Made by a program: the position numbers and the translations under genes. A DNA stretch of 64,000 bases, from NCBI RefSeq assembly GCF_002086125.1, contig NZ_MVHG01000017.1:25244-89243 (forward strand), written 5' to 3'. This DNA comes from Mycobacterium arosiense ATCC BAA-1401 = DSM 45069 (GTDB lineage: Bacteria > Actinomycetota > Actinomycetes > Mycobacteriales > Mycobacteriaceae). Within the stretch, counting starts at the first letter, position 1. Each line of letters starts with the position of its first letter. The notes beneath the pieces are model-generated. The model did no database searches and was not told the origin of the DNA. It saw only the letters and a program-made list of their open reading frames with translations. Shown here piece by piece: positions 15,274 to 24,147 of the stretch.

Positions 15274-15317
15274 TCCGCACTCCAGGCCTGTCACCGAGCC
15301 ATGCCAAGCTGGCAACC

Positions 15318-16847
15318 GTGCTCCTTCTCGACGTGGCCGCGACGTCATCCGACGTCTCGGGCACGTCGTCGCAATTGGCCAAAGTCGCCCACATCGCCGA
15401 CCTGCTACGCCGCGCCGCGCCGGACGCCGCGTTGGTCGCCGTCATCGTGTCGTGGCTGTCCGGTGAGTTGCGGCAGCGCCAGATCGGCGTGGGGCCCGCG
15501 GCGCTGCGCTCGCGCCCGCCCGCGGCCCAGCACGCCTCGCTGACCGTCGGCGGGGTCGACGCCGCCTTCTCCGACATCGGCGCCGTGTCGGGCAAGGGCG
15601 CGCAGGCCCGGCGCGCCGCGCTGCTGAACGCGCTGTTCGCCGCCGCCACCGGCACCGAACAGGCCTTCCTGACGCGGCTGCTCGGTGGCGAACTGCGCCA
15701 GGGCGCGCTGGTCGGGATCATGGCCGACGCCGTGGCCAAGGCCGCGGGGATGCCGGCCGCCGCCGTGCAGCGCGCCGCGATGCTGGGCGGGAACCTGCCG
15801 GCGGTGGCGGCGGCAGCGCTGTCCGGTGCCCCCTCGGCGCTGGACGCGTTCACCCTGCGGGTCGGCCGGCCGGTTGGGCCGATGCTGGCGCAGACCGCGA
15901 CGAGCGTGGCCGACGCGATCGAACGCCACGGCGGCCCGGCCATTTTCGAGGCCAAGCTGGATGGGGCGCGGGTACAGATCCACCGCGCCGGTGACGAGGT
16001 CAGGGTCTACACCAGGAGCCTGGACGACGTCACCGCCCGGCTGCCCGAGGTGGTGGAGGCGACGCTGGCGCTGCCGGTCGATCGCCTGATCGCCGACGGC
16101 GAGGCGATCGCGCTGCGGCCCGACAACTCGCCGCAGCGCTTCCAGGTCACCGCCTCACGCTTCGGCCGCTCCGTCGACATTGCCGCAGCCGTTGCCGCGC
16201 AGCGACTTTCGGTGTTCTTCTTCGACATCCTGCATCACGACGGCGTCGACCTGCTCGACGCCCCGACCGCCGACCGGCTGGCCGCCCTGGACGCGTTGGT
16301 GCCGCCGGCGCAGCGGGTCGACCGGCTGGTCACCGCCGACCCGGCGGCGGCGGGCGCCTTCCTGGACGCGACGCTGGCGGCCGGGCATGAGGGGGTGATG
16401 GCCAAGGCGCCCGACGCGCCGTACCAGGCGGGGCGCCGCGGCGCGGGCTGGCTGAAGGTCAAGCCGGTGCACACGCTGGATCTGGTAGTGCTGGCGGTGG
16501 AATGGGGATCGGGGCGCCGCCGGGGCAAACTCTCCAACATCCACCTGGGCGCCCGCGATCCGGGCAGCGGCGAATTCACGATGGTGGGAAAGACTTTCAA
16601 GGGCATGACCGACGCCATGTTGGAGTGGCAGACCGCCCGGTTCAGCGCATTGGCCATCGACGGCACGGACGGCTACGTCGTCCACGTGCGACCCGAACAG
16701 GTCGTCGAGATCGCGCTGGACGGCGTGCAGGATTCGTCGCGCTACCCCGGCGGCCTGGCGCTGCGGTTCGCCCGCGTGGTGCGCTATCGCGACGACAAGA
16801 GTCCCGCCGAGGCCGACACCATCGACGCGGTGCGCGCGCTGTACTGA
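15318..16847 (+). CDS. ligB: ATP-dependent DNA ligase LigB
   Basis: A 509-aa ATP-dependent DNA ligase. The adenylation site is [13 protein letters not shown] with the catalytic Lys near residue 213 (KxDG). Nucleotidyltransferase motifs follow as DGEAIAL (motif III region), [14 protein letters not shown] and [12 protein letters not shown] (motif IV), and [16 protein letters not shown] (motif V). An N-terminal all-helical DNA-binding domain of ~200 residues precedes them and an OB fold follows. GTG 15318 is the start with homology. It is divergent from the SDR and is followed 55 bp later by cstA. The length fits mycobacterial LigB (Rv3062). It is accessory to the NAD-dependent LigA. Confidence 0.93.
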   Translation: MLLLDVAATSSDVSGTSSQLAKVAHIADLLRRAAPDAALVAVIVSWLSGELRQRQIGVGPAALRSRPPAAQHASLTVGGVDAAFSDIGAVSGKGAQARRAALLNALFAAATGTEQAFLTRLLGGELRQGALVGIMADAVAKAAGMPAAAVQRAAMLGGNLPAVAAAALSGAPSALDAFTLRVGRPVGPMLAQTATSVADAIERHGGPAIFEAKLDGARVQIHRAGDEVRVYTRSLDDVTARLPEVVEATLALPVDRLIADGEAIALRPDNSPQRFQVTASRFGRSVDIAAAVAAQRLSVFFFDILHHDGVDLLDAPTADRLAALDALVPPAQRVDRLVTADPAAAGAFLDATLAAGHEGVMAKAPDAPYQAGRRGAGWLKVKPVHTLDLVVLAVEWGSGRRRGKLSNIHLGARDPGSGEFTMVGKTFKGMTDAMLEWQTARFSALAIDGTDGYVVHVRPEQVVEIALDGVQDSSRYPGGLALRFARVVRYRDDKSPAEADTIDAVRALY

Positions 16848-16901
16848 ACGACGCGCGTTCCGACAGGCGCAGTTCGTGTTGCGGGCGTAGGGTCTCGGTC
16901 C

Positions 16902-19163
16902 GTGGCGATCACAGGCCAGGACAACGACATCAGCTACATCCACACCGGCGCAGACCTGCCACCCGTCGCCATCGTCGACCGCTCCCCCATCACCGCGCGG
17001 CACAAGATCGTCTTCGCGATCGTCGCGGTGCTCGGCGCCATCGCCTGGGCGATCATCGCGTTCACCCGCGGCGAGACCGTCAATGCGGTGTGGTTCGTCG
17101 TCGCGGCAATCTGCACCTACCTCATCGGGTTCCGCTTCTACGCCCGGCTGATCGAGATGAAGATCGTCCGCCCGCGCGACGACCACGCCACGCCGGCCGA
17201 AGTTCTCGACGACGGCACCGATTACGTGCCGACCGATCGCCGGGTGCTGTTCGGCCATCACTTCGCCGCCATCGCCGGGGCCGGACCGCTCGTCGGTCCG
17301 GTGCTGGCCACCCAGATGGGTTACCTGCCGTGCAGCATCTGGATCGTCATCGGGGCGGTGTTCGCCGGCGCGGTGCAGGACTACCTGGTGTTGTGGATCT
17401 CCACCCGGCGGCGCGGGCGTTCGCTGGGACAGATGGCCCGCGACGAACTCGGCGCCACCGGCGGGGTGGCCGCGCTGCTCGGGGCGTTCGTCATCATGGT
17501 GATCATCATCGCGGTGCTCGCGCTGGTCGTGGTCCGGGGGCTGGCCCAAAGCCCCTGGGGCGTGTTCTCCATCGCCATGACGATTCCCATCGCCGTGTTC
17601 ATGGGCTGCTACCTGCGATTCCTGCGCCCCGGCCAGGTGACCGAGGTTTCGCTCATCGGTGTGGCGCTGCTCCTGCTGGCCGTGGGCGCCGGCGCCTGGG
17701 TCGGCGAAACCCCTTGGGGGGCATCATGGTTGAACCTGTCGGCGGTCACGGTGTCCTGGCTGATCATCGGCTACGGGTTCGTCGCGTCGGTGCTGCCGGT
17801 GTGGTTGCTGCTGGCGTCGCGTGACTACCTGTCGACGTTCATGAAGGTCGGCGCCATCGCGCTGCTCGCGGTCGGCATCTGCATCGCGCGCCCGCTCATG
17901 CAGGCGCCCGCGGTGTCGCATTTCGCGTCGCGCGGCGACGGACCGGTGTTCCCCGGCGCGCTGTTCCCGTTCCTGTTCATCACCATCGCCTGCGGGGCGC
18001 TGTCCGGATTTCACGCGCTGATCTCGTCGGGGACGACGCCCAAACTGCTGGAGAAGGAAAGCCAGATGCGGCTGATCGGCTACGGCGGCATGCTGACCGA
18101 ATCGTTCGTCGCGGTCATGGCGCTGATCAGCGCGGCGATCCTGGACCAGCACGTGTACTTCGCGCTCAATGCGCCGGCCGCGCAGACCGGTGGCACCGCG
18201 GCCACCGCAGCGCACTACGTCAACGGCCTCGGGTTGCGCGGCGCCCCGGCGACCGCGGACCAGCTCACCGCGACCGCCGCCGGGGTGGGCGAGAAGTCGA
18301 TCGTGTCGCGCACCGGCGGGGCGCCGACGCTGGCCGTCGGCATGTCCGAGGTGCTCTACCGGGTGTTCGGCGGTGCGAGCCTCAAGGCGTTCTGGTACCA
18401 CTTCGCGATCATGTTCGAGGCCCTGTTCATCCTCACCGCCGTCGACGCCGGCACCCGCGTCGCCCGGTTCATGCTCTCCGACACCCTCGGCAACCTCGGC
18501 GGCCCGCTGACCAAGCTGCGCAACCCGAGCTGGCGCCCGGGTGTGTGGCTGTGCAGCCTGGCGGTGGCCGCGGCCTGGGGCAGCATCCTGCTGATGGGGG
18601 TGACCGATCCGCTGGGCGGCATCAACACGCTGTTTCCCCTCTTCGGCATCGCCAACCAACTGCTCGCCGCGATCGCGCTGACCGTCATCACGGTCATCGT
18701 CTTCAAGAAGGGCCTGCTGAAGTGGGTGTGGGTCCCCGGCGTCCCGTTGCTGTGGGACCTCGCGGTCACACTGACGGCGTCATGGCAGAAGATCTTCTCG
18801 CCCGATCCGGCCGTCGGCTACTGGGCGCAGCACTCGAAGTACCTGGCGGCCAAGCACGCGGGCAAGACGGTGTTAGGTTCGGCCAAGAACGCACACCAGC
18901 TCGACGACGTCATCCGCAACACCTTCGTCCAGGGCACGCTGTCCATCCTGTTCGCGGTGGCCGTCGTCATCGTCGTGATCGCCGGGGCCGTGGTCGCGCT
19001 CGGGGCCATCCGCGGGCCCGGCCGACCGCTGACCGAGGACGACCCGGTGCCCTCGAAGTTCTTCGCGCCCTCGGGTCTGATCCCCACCGCCGCCGAGCGG
19101 GAGATACAGCGGCGATGGGACGAGCTGCCGCCGTCCGGGAGCCAGCCGCGCACAGATAGGTAG
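16902..19163 (+). CDS. cstA: Carbon starvation protein A, peptide/pyruvate transporter family
   Basis: A 753-aa polytopic membrane protein, with more than 15 hydrophobic segments visible. The family signature is clear: RVLFGHHFAAIAGAGPLVGPVLA near residues 110-130 (quoted in part as GHHFAAIAGAGPL), VQDYLVLWISTRRRG, and FGIANQLLAAIAL near the C-terminus. CstA proteins import peptides or pyruvate during carbon limitation. GTG 16902 starts right after a GGTCTCGG leader. Two small proteins follow at once, the second overlapping the first by four bases, and probably form one transcript with cstA. Confidence 0.94.
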   Translation: MAITGQDNDISYIHTGADLPPVAIVDRSPITARHKIVFAIVAVLGAIAWAIIAFTRGETVNAVWFVVAAICTYLIGFRFYARLIEMKIVRPRDDHATPAEVLDDGTDYVPTDRRVLFGHHFAAIAGAGPLVGPVLATQMGYLPCSIWIVIGAVFAGAVQDYLVLWISTRRRGRSLGQMARDELGATGGVAALLGAFVIMVIIIAVLALVVVRGLAQSPWGVFSIAMTIPIAVFMGCYLRFLRPGQVTEVSLIGVALLLLAVGAGAWVGETPWGASWLNLSAVTVSWLIIGYGFVASVLPVWLLLASRDYLSTFMKVGAIALLAVGICIARPLMQAPAVSHFASRGDGPVFPGALFPFLFITIACGALSGFHALISSGTTPKLLEKESQMRLIGYGGMLTESFVAVMALISAAILDQHVYFALNAPAAQTGGTAATAAHYVNGLGLRGAPATADQLTATAAGVGEKSIVSRTGGAPTLAVGMSEVLYRVFGGASLKAFWYHFAIMFEALFILTAVDAGTRVARFMLSDTLGNLGGPLTKLRNPSWRPGVWLCSLAVAAAWGSILLMGVTDPLGGINTLFPLFGIANQLLAAIALTVITVIVFKKGLLKWVWVPGVPLLWDLAVTLTASWQKIFSPDPAVGYWAQHSKYLAAKHAGKTVLGSAKNAHQLDDVIRNTFVQGTLSILFAVAVVIVVIAGAVVALGAIRGPGRPLTEDDPVPSKFFAPSGLIPTAAEREIQRRWDELPPSGSQPRTDR

Positions 19164-19264
19164 TCGACTACGCGTGCGTACTGGTGCACACCGACCGTAC
19201 GTTAACCGCATCAGCGGCCGAACTACCTGGTCAACGCGGCCGCAGCGCGAAGAAGGTGAACGAA

Positions 19265-19561
19265 ATGCCGGTCACGCCAACGGGACTCCGGACCGCACCC
19301 GATAGCCAGCCCACTGCCCAACCGTCCTCGGCGACGCCCACGGCCGCGGCGGCCCGCGCCGAGGTCCTGATCACCACCCAGCAGGTGCTGTTCGGCGCCG
19401 CCGTTGCCCAGGGGACGCGCCGTGCCCCCCTCGTTAGCCGCATCGGCGCCGTGCTGCGGCGGATGGCCGCGGACGCGAACACGCCGCGCCGCCCCCACCC
19501 CCCGAAGTATTACGGCTACATCGAGGAGGCCCGCATGGCACGCGAAATGGACCGGCTGTGA
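19265..19561 (+). CDS. Small basic protein downstream of cstA
   Basis: A 98-aa protein with a low-complexity Thr/Pro/Ala N-terminal third, then ARAEVLITTQQVLFGAAVAQG and a basic C-terminus that ends HPPKYYGYIEEARMAREMDRL (split: HPPKYYGYIEEAR and MAREMDRL). No signal peptide or membrane span is visible. The family is not recognised. Its last codon overlaps the GTG of a 39-aa membrane peptide (GTGA), which argues that both are translated and work together next to cstA. An in-frame GTG earlier in the reading frame lacks an SD, whereas GAAGAAGG precedes this ATG. Confidence 0.6.
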   Translation: MPVTPTGLRTAPDSQPTAQPSSATPTAAAARAEVLITTQQVLFGAAVAQGTRRAPLVSRIGAVLRRMAADANTPRRPHPPKYYGYIEEARMAREMDRL

Positions 19562-19677
19562 ACGCCACCGTCATCAGCCTCGCCTGCGCCGGGTTGATGG
19601 TGCTGCTCGGGATGGGAACCTACAACCTGCAGTGGTGGCTCGAGCGCAACGACTACGAGCGCCATTTCCAGGACTGA
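19558..19677 (+). CDS. 39-aa single-span membrane peptide, cstA-linked
   Basis: A 39-residue peptide starting at GTG 19558, overlapping the stop of the preceding gene. Residues ~4-24 form one hydrophobic span (VISLACAGLMVLLGMGTY) and the tail NLQWWLERNDYERHFQD is Trp- and charge-rich. The shape resembles the small subunits encoded beside bacterial CstA/BtsT or cyd-type complexes, but no named family is recognised. Overlap and position suggest a small membrane partner of the transporter. Confidence 0.6.
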   Translation: MNATVISLACAGLMVLLGMGTYNLQWWLERNDYERHFQD

Positions 19678-19746
19678 CCGAACGCGGGCGGCACGCCGGG
19701 CAAAAAGGTTGTGCCCAAGCCCGCGCCGCGGTCCTAAACTTGCGCG

Positions 19747-21264
19747 ATGAGAGTCGGCATCGACTTCGGCACCACCCACACCGTCGTTGCGGCCGTCGAT
19801 CGCGGCAATTATCCGGTGGTCTCCTTCGAGGGCGAGGACGCGTGGCCGTCGCTCATCGCCGCCAATGCCGCCGGCCAGCTGCGCTTCGGCCCGGACGCCG
19901 CCGCCGTCCGCCACGACCCGGCATGGTCGGTGCTGCGCTCGTTCAAACGCCTGCTCAACGACGCCGGACCGCAGGCCGAAATCAGCCTGGCCGGCCGCGA
20001 CTATCGCCTGGCCGACCTGCTCACCGGCTTCTTGGCCCAGCTGAAAACCGATCTGCAGCGCAACTCCAACGCCACCCCGGCCCCGGGCGAAGCCATCGAG
20101 GCCGCCGTCAGCGTGCCGGCCAACGCCTCGAGCGCCCAGCGGCTGCTCACCCTGGATGCCTACGTGGCCGCCGGTTTCCGCGTCGTCGCGCTGCTCAACG
20201 AACCGTCGGCCGCCAGCCTGGAATACGCCCACCGCTACCGCTCGACCATCACGACCAAACGCGAATACGTCCTCATCTACGACCTCGGCGGCGGCACGTT
20301 CGACGCGTCACTGCTGAAGATGACCGGCCACGCCAACGAGGTGGTGGTCAGCGAGGGCATCCAACGCCTCGGCGGTGACGATTTCGATGACGCGATCGTC
20401 GAACTCGTGCTGGCCGGCGCTGACCTGCCCGGCCTCGACGCGGCCCAGCGCGACCTGCTGGCCGAGGAGTGCGCTGCCCGTAAGGAGGCCGTCGGGCCGC
20501 AGACGCGCCGTTTCCTGGTGGACCTGTCCCCGCTCGATCGGCCGCCCTTCTCCTGCCCCATCGACGACGTCTATGCCGGGTGCGCACCGCTGGTGGACCA
20601 GACGGTGGCGCTGCTGCGCCGCGTCCTGCAGGACCCGGCGCGCGGACGCACGGACGTGGATTGGTCGGAGGTGGCGGGCATCTACGTCGTGGGCGGGGCC
20701 GGCGGTTTCCCGCTGGTGTCTCGCATGCTGCGCAGCACCTTCGGCGAGAAGCGGGTGAAGCGTTCGCCGCATCCCTTCGCCGCCACGGCCATCGGGCTTG
20801 CCGTCTTCCTCGACAAGGAGTCCGGTTTTGCGCTCTCCGAACGCTTTTCGAGGAATTTCGGGGTGTTCCGGGAGGCCGAGGCCGGCGCCGGGGTCGTCTT
20901 CGACCCCATCGTGTGCAAGGACGTCTCGCTTCCGGCCGACGGGCGCTCCCCGCTGGTGGTGAAGCGCAAATACCGAGCGGTGCACAACATCGGGCACTTT
21001 CGGTTCGTGGAGTGCAGCCGCCTGGTCAACGGGCGGCCCGACGGCGACGTCACGCCGTATGACCCGGTGCTGTTTCCGTTCGACCCGGCCCTGTACGACC
21101 GGGACGACCTCCGGCGTCAGCCGGTCGGCCGCTGGAAGGACGGACCCGACGTCGAGGAGCGTTACGTCATCGCCCCCAGCGGGGCGGTGGAGGTGACGCT
21201 GACGACGCAACCGGCGGGGTTCGAACGCACCTTCCGCCTCGAGCGACGCGCGTCCGCGAGTTGA
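19747..21264 (+). CDS. Orphan Hsp70-like ATPase
   Basis: A 505-aa protein with an actin/Hsp70 ATPase domain. Phosphate 1 is GIDFGTTHT at residues 4-12, phosphate 2 is YDLGGGTFDAS near residue 178, and the adenosine motif is VVGGAGGFPLVSRMLR near 318. NEPSAASLEYA is the connect helix typical of Hsp70. About 130 residues after the ATPase domain form a beta-rich tail unlike the DnaK substrate domain with lid. DnaK is over 600 aa and has dnaJ/grpE nearby, which are absent here. It may be a specialised chaperone or a scaffold ATPase. Client unknown. Confidence 0.82.
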   Translation: MRVGIDFGTTHTVVAAVDRGNYPVVSFEGEDAWPSLIAANAAGQLRFGPDAAAVRHDPAWSVLRSFKRLLNDAGPQAEISLAGRDYRLADLLTGFLAQLKTDLQRNSNATPAPGEAIEAAVSVPANASSAQRLLTLDAYVAAGFRVVALLNEPSAASLEYAHRYRSTITTKREYVLIYDLGGGTFDASLLKMTGHANEVVVSEGIQRLGGDDFDDAIVELVLAGADLPGLDAAQRDLLAEECAARKEAVGPQTRRFLVDLSPLDRPPFSCPIDDVYAGCAPLVDQTVALLRRVLQDPARGRTDVDWSEVAGIYVVGGAGGFPLVSRMLRSTFGEKRVKRSPHPFAATAIGLAVFLDKESGFALSERFSRNFGVFREAEAGAGVVFDPIVCKDVSLPADGRSPLVVKRKYRAVHNIGHFRFVECSRLVNGRPDGDVTPYDPVLFPFDPALYDRDDLRRQPVGRWKDGPDVEERYVIAPSGAVEVTLTTQPAGFERTFRLERRASAS

Positions 21265-21274
21265 CGAGCCCGCC

Positions 21275-21940
21275 ATGCGGCTATACGACGTGATGCGAAC
21301 CACTTTCGCGGCACGGGACTTCACCGACGATCCGCTGCCCGACGACGTGCTGGCCCGCATCTTCGACAACGCTCGGTTCGCCCCCAGCGGCGGCAACCGG
21401 CAAGGCGCCCACATCACCGTGGTGCGCGACGAAGCGATCCGGCGGCAGTTGGCCGAGCTCGGCAAGCCCGCCGCCCGCCGCTACTTCGCCCAGCTGCAGG
21501 CAGGCGAAAACCCTTGGAACTCAGTGTATCCCAGTGGCGTACCGCGGGACGTCATCGACGCAACCGACATTCCCGACACGTTCGTGGCACCGATCGCCAA
21601 AGCCCCTGCCGTCCTTGTCGTTTCGGTGGACCTGACCGTCGTCGCGGCCATCGATCAGGACTTGGACCGCGTCGGTATCGCCGGGGGCGCGTCGGTCTAT
21701 CCGCTGATCTGGAACGTCCTACTCGCCGCGCGGGCCGAAGGCTACGGCGGCACCATCACGACGATAGCCATCGCGGACGAGGACCAAGTCCGTCGACTGC
21801 TGGGCATCCCCGACCGGCATGCGGTGGCCGCCGTCGTGCCGCTGGGAAAACCGGTGCGGCAGTTGACCAAGCTGCGCCGGCGGCCCGTCGCGGAGTTCAT
21901 CACGCGCGATCGGTTCGACGGCCCGGCTTTCGACGGGTGA
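21275..21940 (+). CDS. Nitroreductase family protein
   Basis: A 221-aa FMN-dependent nitroreductase-family enzyme. The N-terminal pattern VMRTTFAARDFTDDPLPDDVLARI (split: VMRTTFAARDF and LPDDVLARI) and FAPSGGNRQGAH are the FMN-binding R-x-FxxxP and PSxxNxQ motifs. The C-terminal GIAGGASVYPLIWNVLLAAR and YGGTITTIA complete the fold. It starts 10 bp after the Hsp70-like gene, so the two may be co-transcribed. Substrate unknown. Confidence 0.85.
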   Translation: MRLYDVMRTTFAARDFTDDPLPDDVLARIFDNARFAPSGGNRQGAHITVVRDEAIRRQLAELGKPAARRYFAQLQAGENPWNSVYPSGVPRDVIDATDIPDTFVAPIAKAPAVLVVSVDLTVVAAIDQDLDRVGIAGGASVYPLIWNVLLAARAEGYGGTITTIAIADEDQVRRLLGIPDRHAVAAVVPLGKPVRQLTKLRRRPVAEFITRDRFDGPAFDG

Positions 21941-21946
21941 ACAGAC

Positions 21947-21965
21947 CGCTATCGCCGCGATAGCG
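21947..21965. promoter_or_regulatory. 19-bp palindrome before the PPK2 gene
   Basis: CGCTATCGC-C-GCGATAGCG has perfect 9-bp arms around one central base. It lies seven bases after the nitroreductase stop and just upstream of the expected PPK2 start. It could be an operator or part of a compact terminator hairpin. Confidence 0.5.
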
Positions 21966-21972
21966 TCGGCCT

Positions 21973-22852
21973 ACGACCGAAATCGATCTGGACACGCTGT
22001 CGACCCCGGAACACGGCTACACCGTCGATGACCGGGACGACGACGACCCGGTCCTGCTCGACCGGGAGGGCGAACACATCGAAACCTGGCGTGAGCGATA
22101 CCCCTACGACCATCGGATGCCGCGCGACGAGTACGAGCGGCTGAAGCGGCGGCTGCAGATCGAGCTGTTGAAATTGCAGCGGCACAACAAGCGCGTCGGC
22201 GGCAGGCAGGTGATCCTGTTCGAGGGCCGCGACGCCGCCGGGAAAGGCGGAACCATCCAGCGGTTCATGGAGCACCTGAACCCGCGCAACGCGCGGGTGG
22301 TGGCGCTGGAAAAGCCGACCGAGCAGGAGAAGACGCAGTGGTATTTCCAGCGCTACGTCAGCCACCTGCCGTCCGGCGGTGAGATGGTGCTGTTCGACCG
22401 TTCGTGGTACAACCGGGCCGGCGTCGAGAAGGTGATGGGATTCTGCACCCCGGAGCAGTACGCCGAATTCATAAAGCAGGCACCGTCGTTCGAACGGATG
22501 CTCGTCGACAGTGGCATCATCCTGACCAAGTTCTGGTTTTCCGTGTCGCCGGCCGAGCAGCGCACCCGGTTCGCCATCCGGTTGGTGGACCCGGTGCGGC
22601 AGTGGAAGTTTTCCCCGATGGACATCGAATCGGTGAACCGGTGGGACGACTACACTGCCGCTAAGGAAGCGATGTTCGACGCGACCGACACCGCCATCGC
22701 TCCGTGGATCGTGGTGCGGAAGCAACGACAAGAAGCGCGCCCGGATCAATGCGATGCGCTATGTGCTCGCCAACACCGACTACGACGACAAGGACCACGA
22801 GGTGGTGGGCGAGCCGGATCCGCAGATCTTGGGCCGCGCGTTGACCGACTGA
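21973..22852 (+). pseudogene. Polyphosphate kinase 2, no start codon and +1 frameshift
   Basis: The PPK2 fold is plain: VILFEGRDAAGKGGTIQRFMEHLNPR (Walker A, split as EGRDAAGKGG), WYFQRYVSHLPSGGEMVLFDRSWYNRAGVEKVMGF (motif DRSWYNRAG), and VDPVRQWKFSPMD. The reading frame carries PPK2-like sequence from about 21976 (TEIDLDTLSTPEHGYTVDD), but ACG stands at 21973-21975 where an ATG is expected, and the next in-frame ATG is 22117. Near the end, one extra A at 22720-22721 shifts the frame. The expected tail (DKKRARINAMRYVLANTDYDD, read in part as DKKRARINAMRYVL) continues in another frame to TGA 22852. Sequencing error at either site cannot be excluded. Confidence 0.75.
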
Positions 22853-22867
22853 CTGAGGTAAGGAGCC

Positions 22868-23824
22868 CTACCCGCGCACCTGGGGCAGCACGTCGCGCTG
22901 CCACGCCGCGAAGAACCCGTCCATGTCGGGACCGATCTGCTGCACGTAGATCTCGTCGATGTCGGCGTCGATGTACTGGCGCACCTGCGCGATGTGCTTG
23001 TCGGGGTCCGGGCCACAGGCCACGCTCTCGCCGACCGTCTCCAGCGGCACCAATGACTGCAGGGCGGCGAAATCCTTGGGCCGGGGCAGGATTTGCGACG
23101 TCTGGCCGGGCAGCCCCTCGTTGGCCCACAACCGGTGCGCGGTTTTCAGCGCGGCGCCGGCGTCGGCGTCCCAGCAGACTTTCGTTCCGCCCTGCACCTG
23201 CTTCTTGCCTCCCCCGGCCGCGCGGAACCGCTTGACCAGGTCGTCGTCGGGCATGGCGATGCTGTAGCCGTCGCCGATGCGGGCGGCCAGCTCGACGGCC
23301 TGCGGGCCGAACGCCGAGACGTAGATCGGCACCGGCCGCTCGGGCCTGGTGTACACCTGCGCCTCCTGCACCTCGTAATGCTTGCCGTGGTGGCTCACCT
23401 CGCCACCCTGGTGCAGCTTGCGAATGACGTCGATCGCCTCCTCGAGCATCTCGAGCCGCACACCGGCCGACGGCCAGGGATCACCCAGGATGTGTTCGTT
23501 GAGGGCCTCGCCGCTGCCCACCCCGAGCACAAAGCGCCCGTCGAGCTGCACGGCCGCGGTGGCCGCCGCCTGCGCGATGATCGCCGGGTGGATCCGCATG
23601 GTCGGGCAGGTGACGGCGGTGCTGACCGGTAACGACGTCGCCTCCGACAGCGCACCGATCACTCCCCACACGAATGGGCTCTGACCCTGCTCGTCATTCC
23701 AGGGGTGATAGTGGTCGGAGATCCACAGCGCGTCGAATCCCGCGTCCTCGGCCCGCTTGGCCTGGTCGACGAGCTCCTTGGGGCCGAATTGCTCGCAGGT
23801 GAGAAAGTAGCCGATCTTGGTCAT
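22868..23824 (-). CDS. F420-dependent luciferase-like (G6PDH-related) oxidoreductase
   Basis: A 318-aa TIM-barrel enzyme of the luciferase-like, F420-dependent group, closest in feel to FGD and Rv3079c. It starts KIGYFLTCEQFGPKELVDQAKRAEDAGFD (in part), with SDHYHPWNDEQGQSPFVW containing the WISDHxxPW segment of FGD-type proteins and LGVGSGEALNEHILG the F420-phosphate loop. It probably uses reduced or oxidised F420 on an unknown substrate. It is convergent with the broken PPK2 gene and divergent from the decayed beta-oxidation cluster, with two palindromes upstream. Confidence 0.87.
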   Translation of the reverse strand: MTKIGYFLTCEQFGPKELVDQAKRAEDAGFDALWISDHYHPWNDEQGQSPFVWGVIGALSEATSLPVSTAVTCPTMRIHPAIIAQAAATAAVQLDGRFVLGVGSGEALNEHILGDPWPSAGVRLEMLEEAIDVIRKLHQGGEVSHHGKHYEVQEAQVYTRPERPVPIYVSAFGPQAVELAARIGDGYSIAMPDDDLVKRFRAAGGGKKQVQGGTKVCWDADAGAALKTAHRLWANEGLPGQTSQILPRPKDFAALQSLVPLETVGESVACGPDPDKHIAQVRQYIDADIDEIYVQQIGPDMDGFFAAWQRDVLPQVRG

Positions 23825-23941
23825 GGCGCCGGGCTACCCGCTGAGCGTCCGGATATGCAGGCCCGTCACGCGATGGCCGAACTCGTCGAGCTGACCGCCG
23901 CCCGCCGAATCACTACCGAGACGAGAACAGCTTCGCTGGTT

Positions 23942-23960
23942 TGGAGAAGGTAGTTCTCCA
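23942..23960. promoter_or_regulatory. 19-bp perfect palindrome upstream of the decayed fad cluster
   Basis: TGGAGAA-N5-TTCTCCA has perfect 7-bp arms. It lies between the divergent F420 gene and the remnant thiolase, where a TetR-type operator would be expected. No cognate regulator is adjacent, which fits loss of part of this cluster. Confidence 0.55.
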
Positions 23961-23970
23961 CTGCCGAGAG

Positions 23971-23986
23971 ACAGATTACGATCTGT
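23971..23986. promoter_or_regulatory. Second palindrome ACAGAT-N4-ATCTGT
   Basis: A perfect 6-bp inverted repeat with a TACG centre, 11 bases after the first palindrome. ACAGATTACGATCTGT is unrelated in sequence to its neighbour, so a second regulator or a promoter-overlapping site is possible. Confidence 0.5.
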
Positions 23987-24022
23987 CGTGACCTGTGCCG
24001 GTTTCGCCAACGATCGGAGTCC

Positions 24023-24145
24023 ATCATCGACGCCTGGATTCTCGACGCGGTCCGCACGCCGCGCGGGCGCGGCCGCCCCGACGGCGGAATGACGATGTGC
24101 ACCGGCGGCGGGATGGGCACGGCGACGATCATCGAGCGGGTGTGA
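24023..24145 (+). pseudogene. Thiolase remnant: both ends kept, middle deleted
   Basis: One open frame reads IIDAWILDAVRTPRGRGRPDGG and then MTMCTGGGMGTATIIERV before TGA. The first part is the thiolase N-terminus (xxAxIxDAVRTPxGR) and the second is the thiolase C-terminus (ATMCxGGGxGxAxxxE) that carries the catalytic Cys-Gly-Gly-Gly region. About 350 residues between them are missing and the join is in frame. No start codon remains in frame upstream. It stops two bases before the enoyl-CoA hydratase ATG, so it was the first gene of that operon. Confidence 0.75.
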
Positions 24146-24147
24146 GC

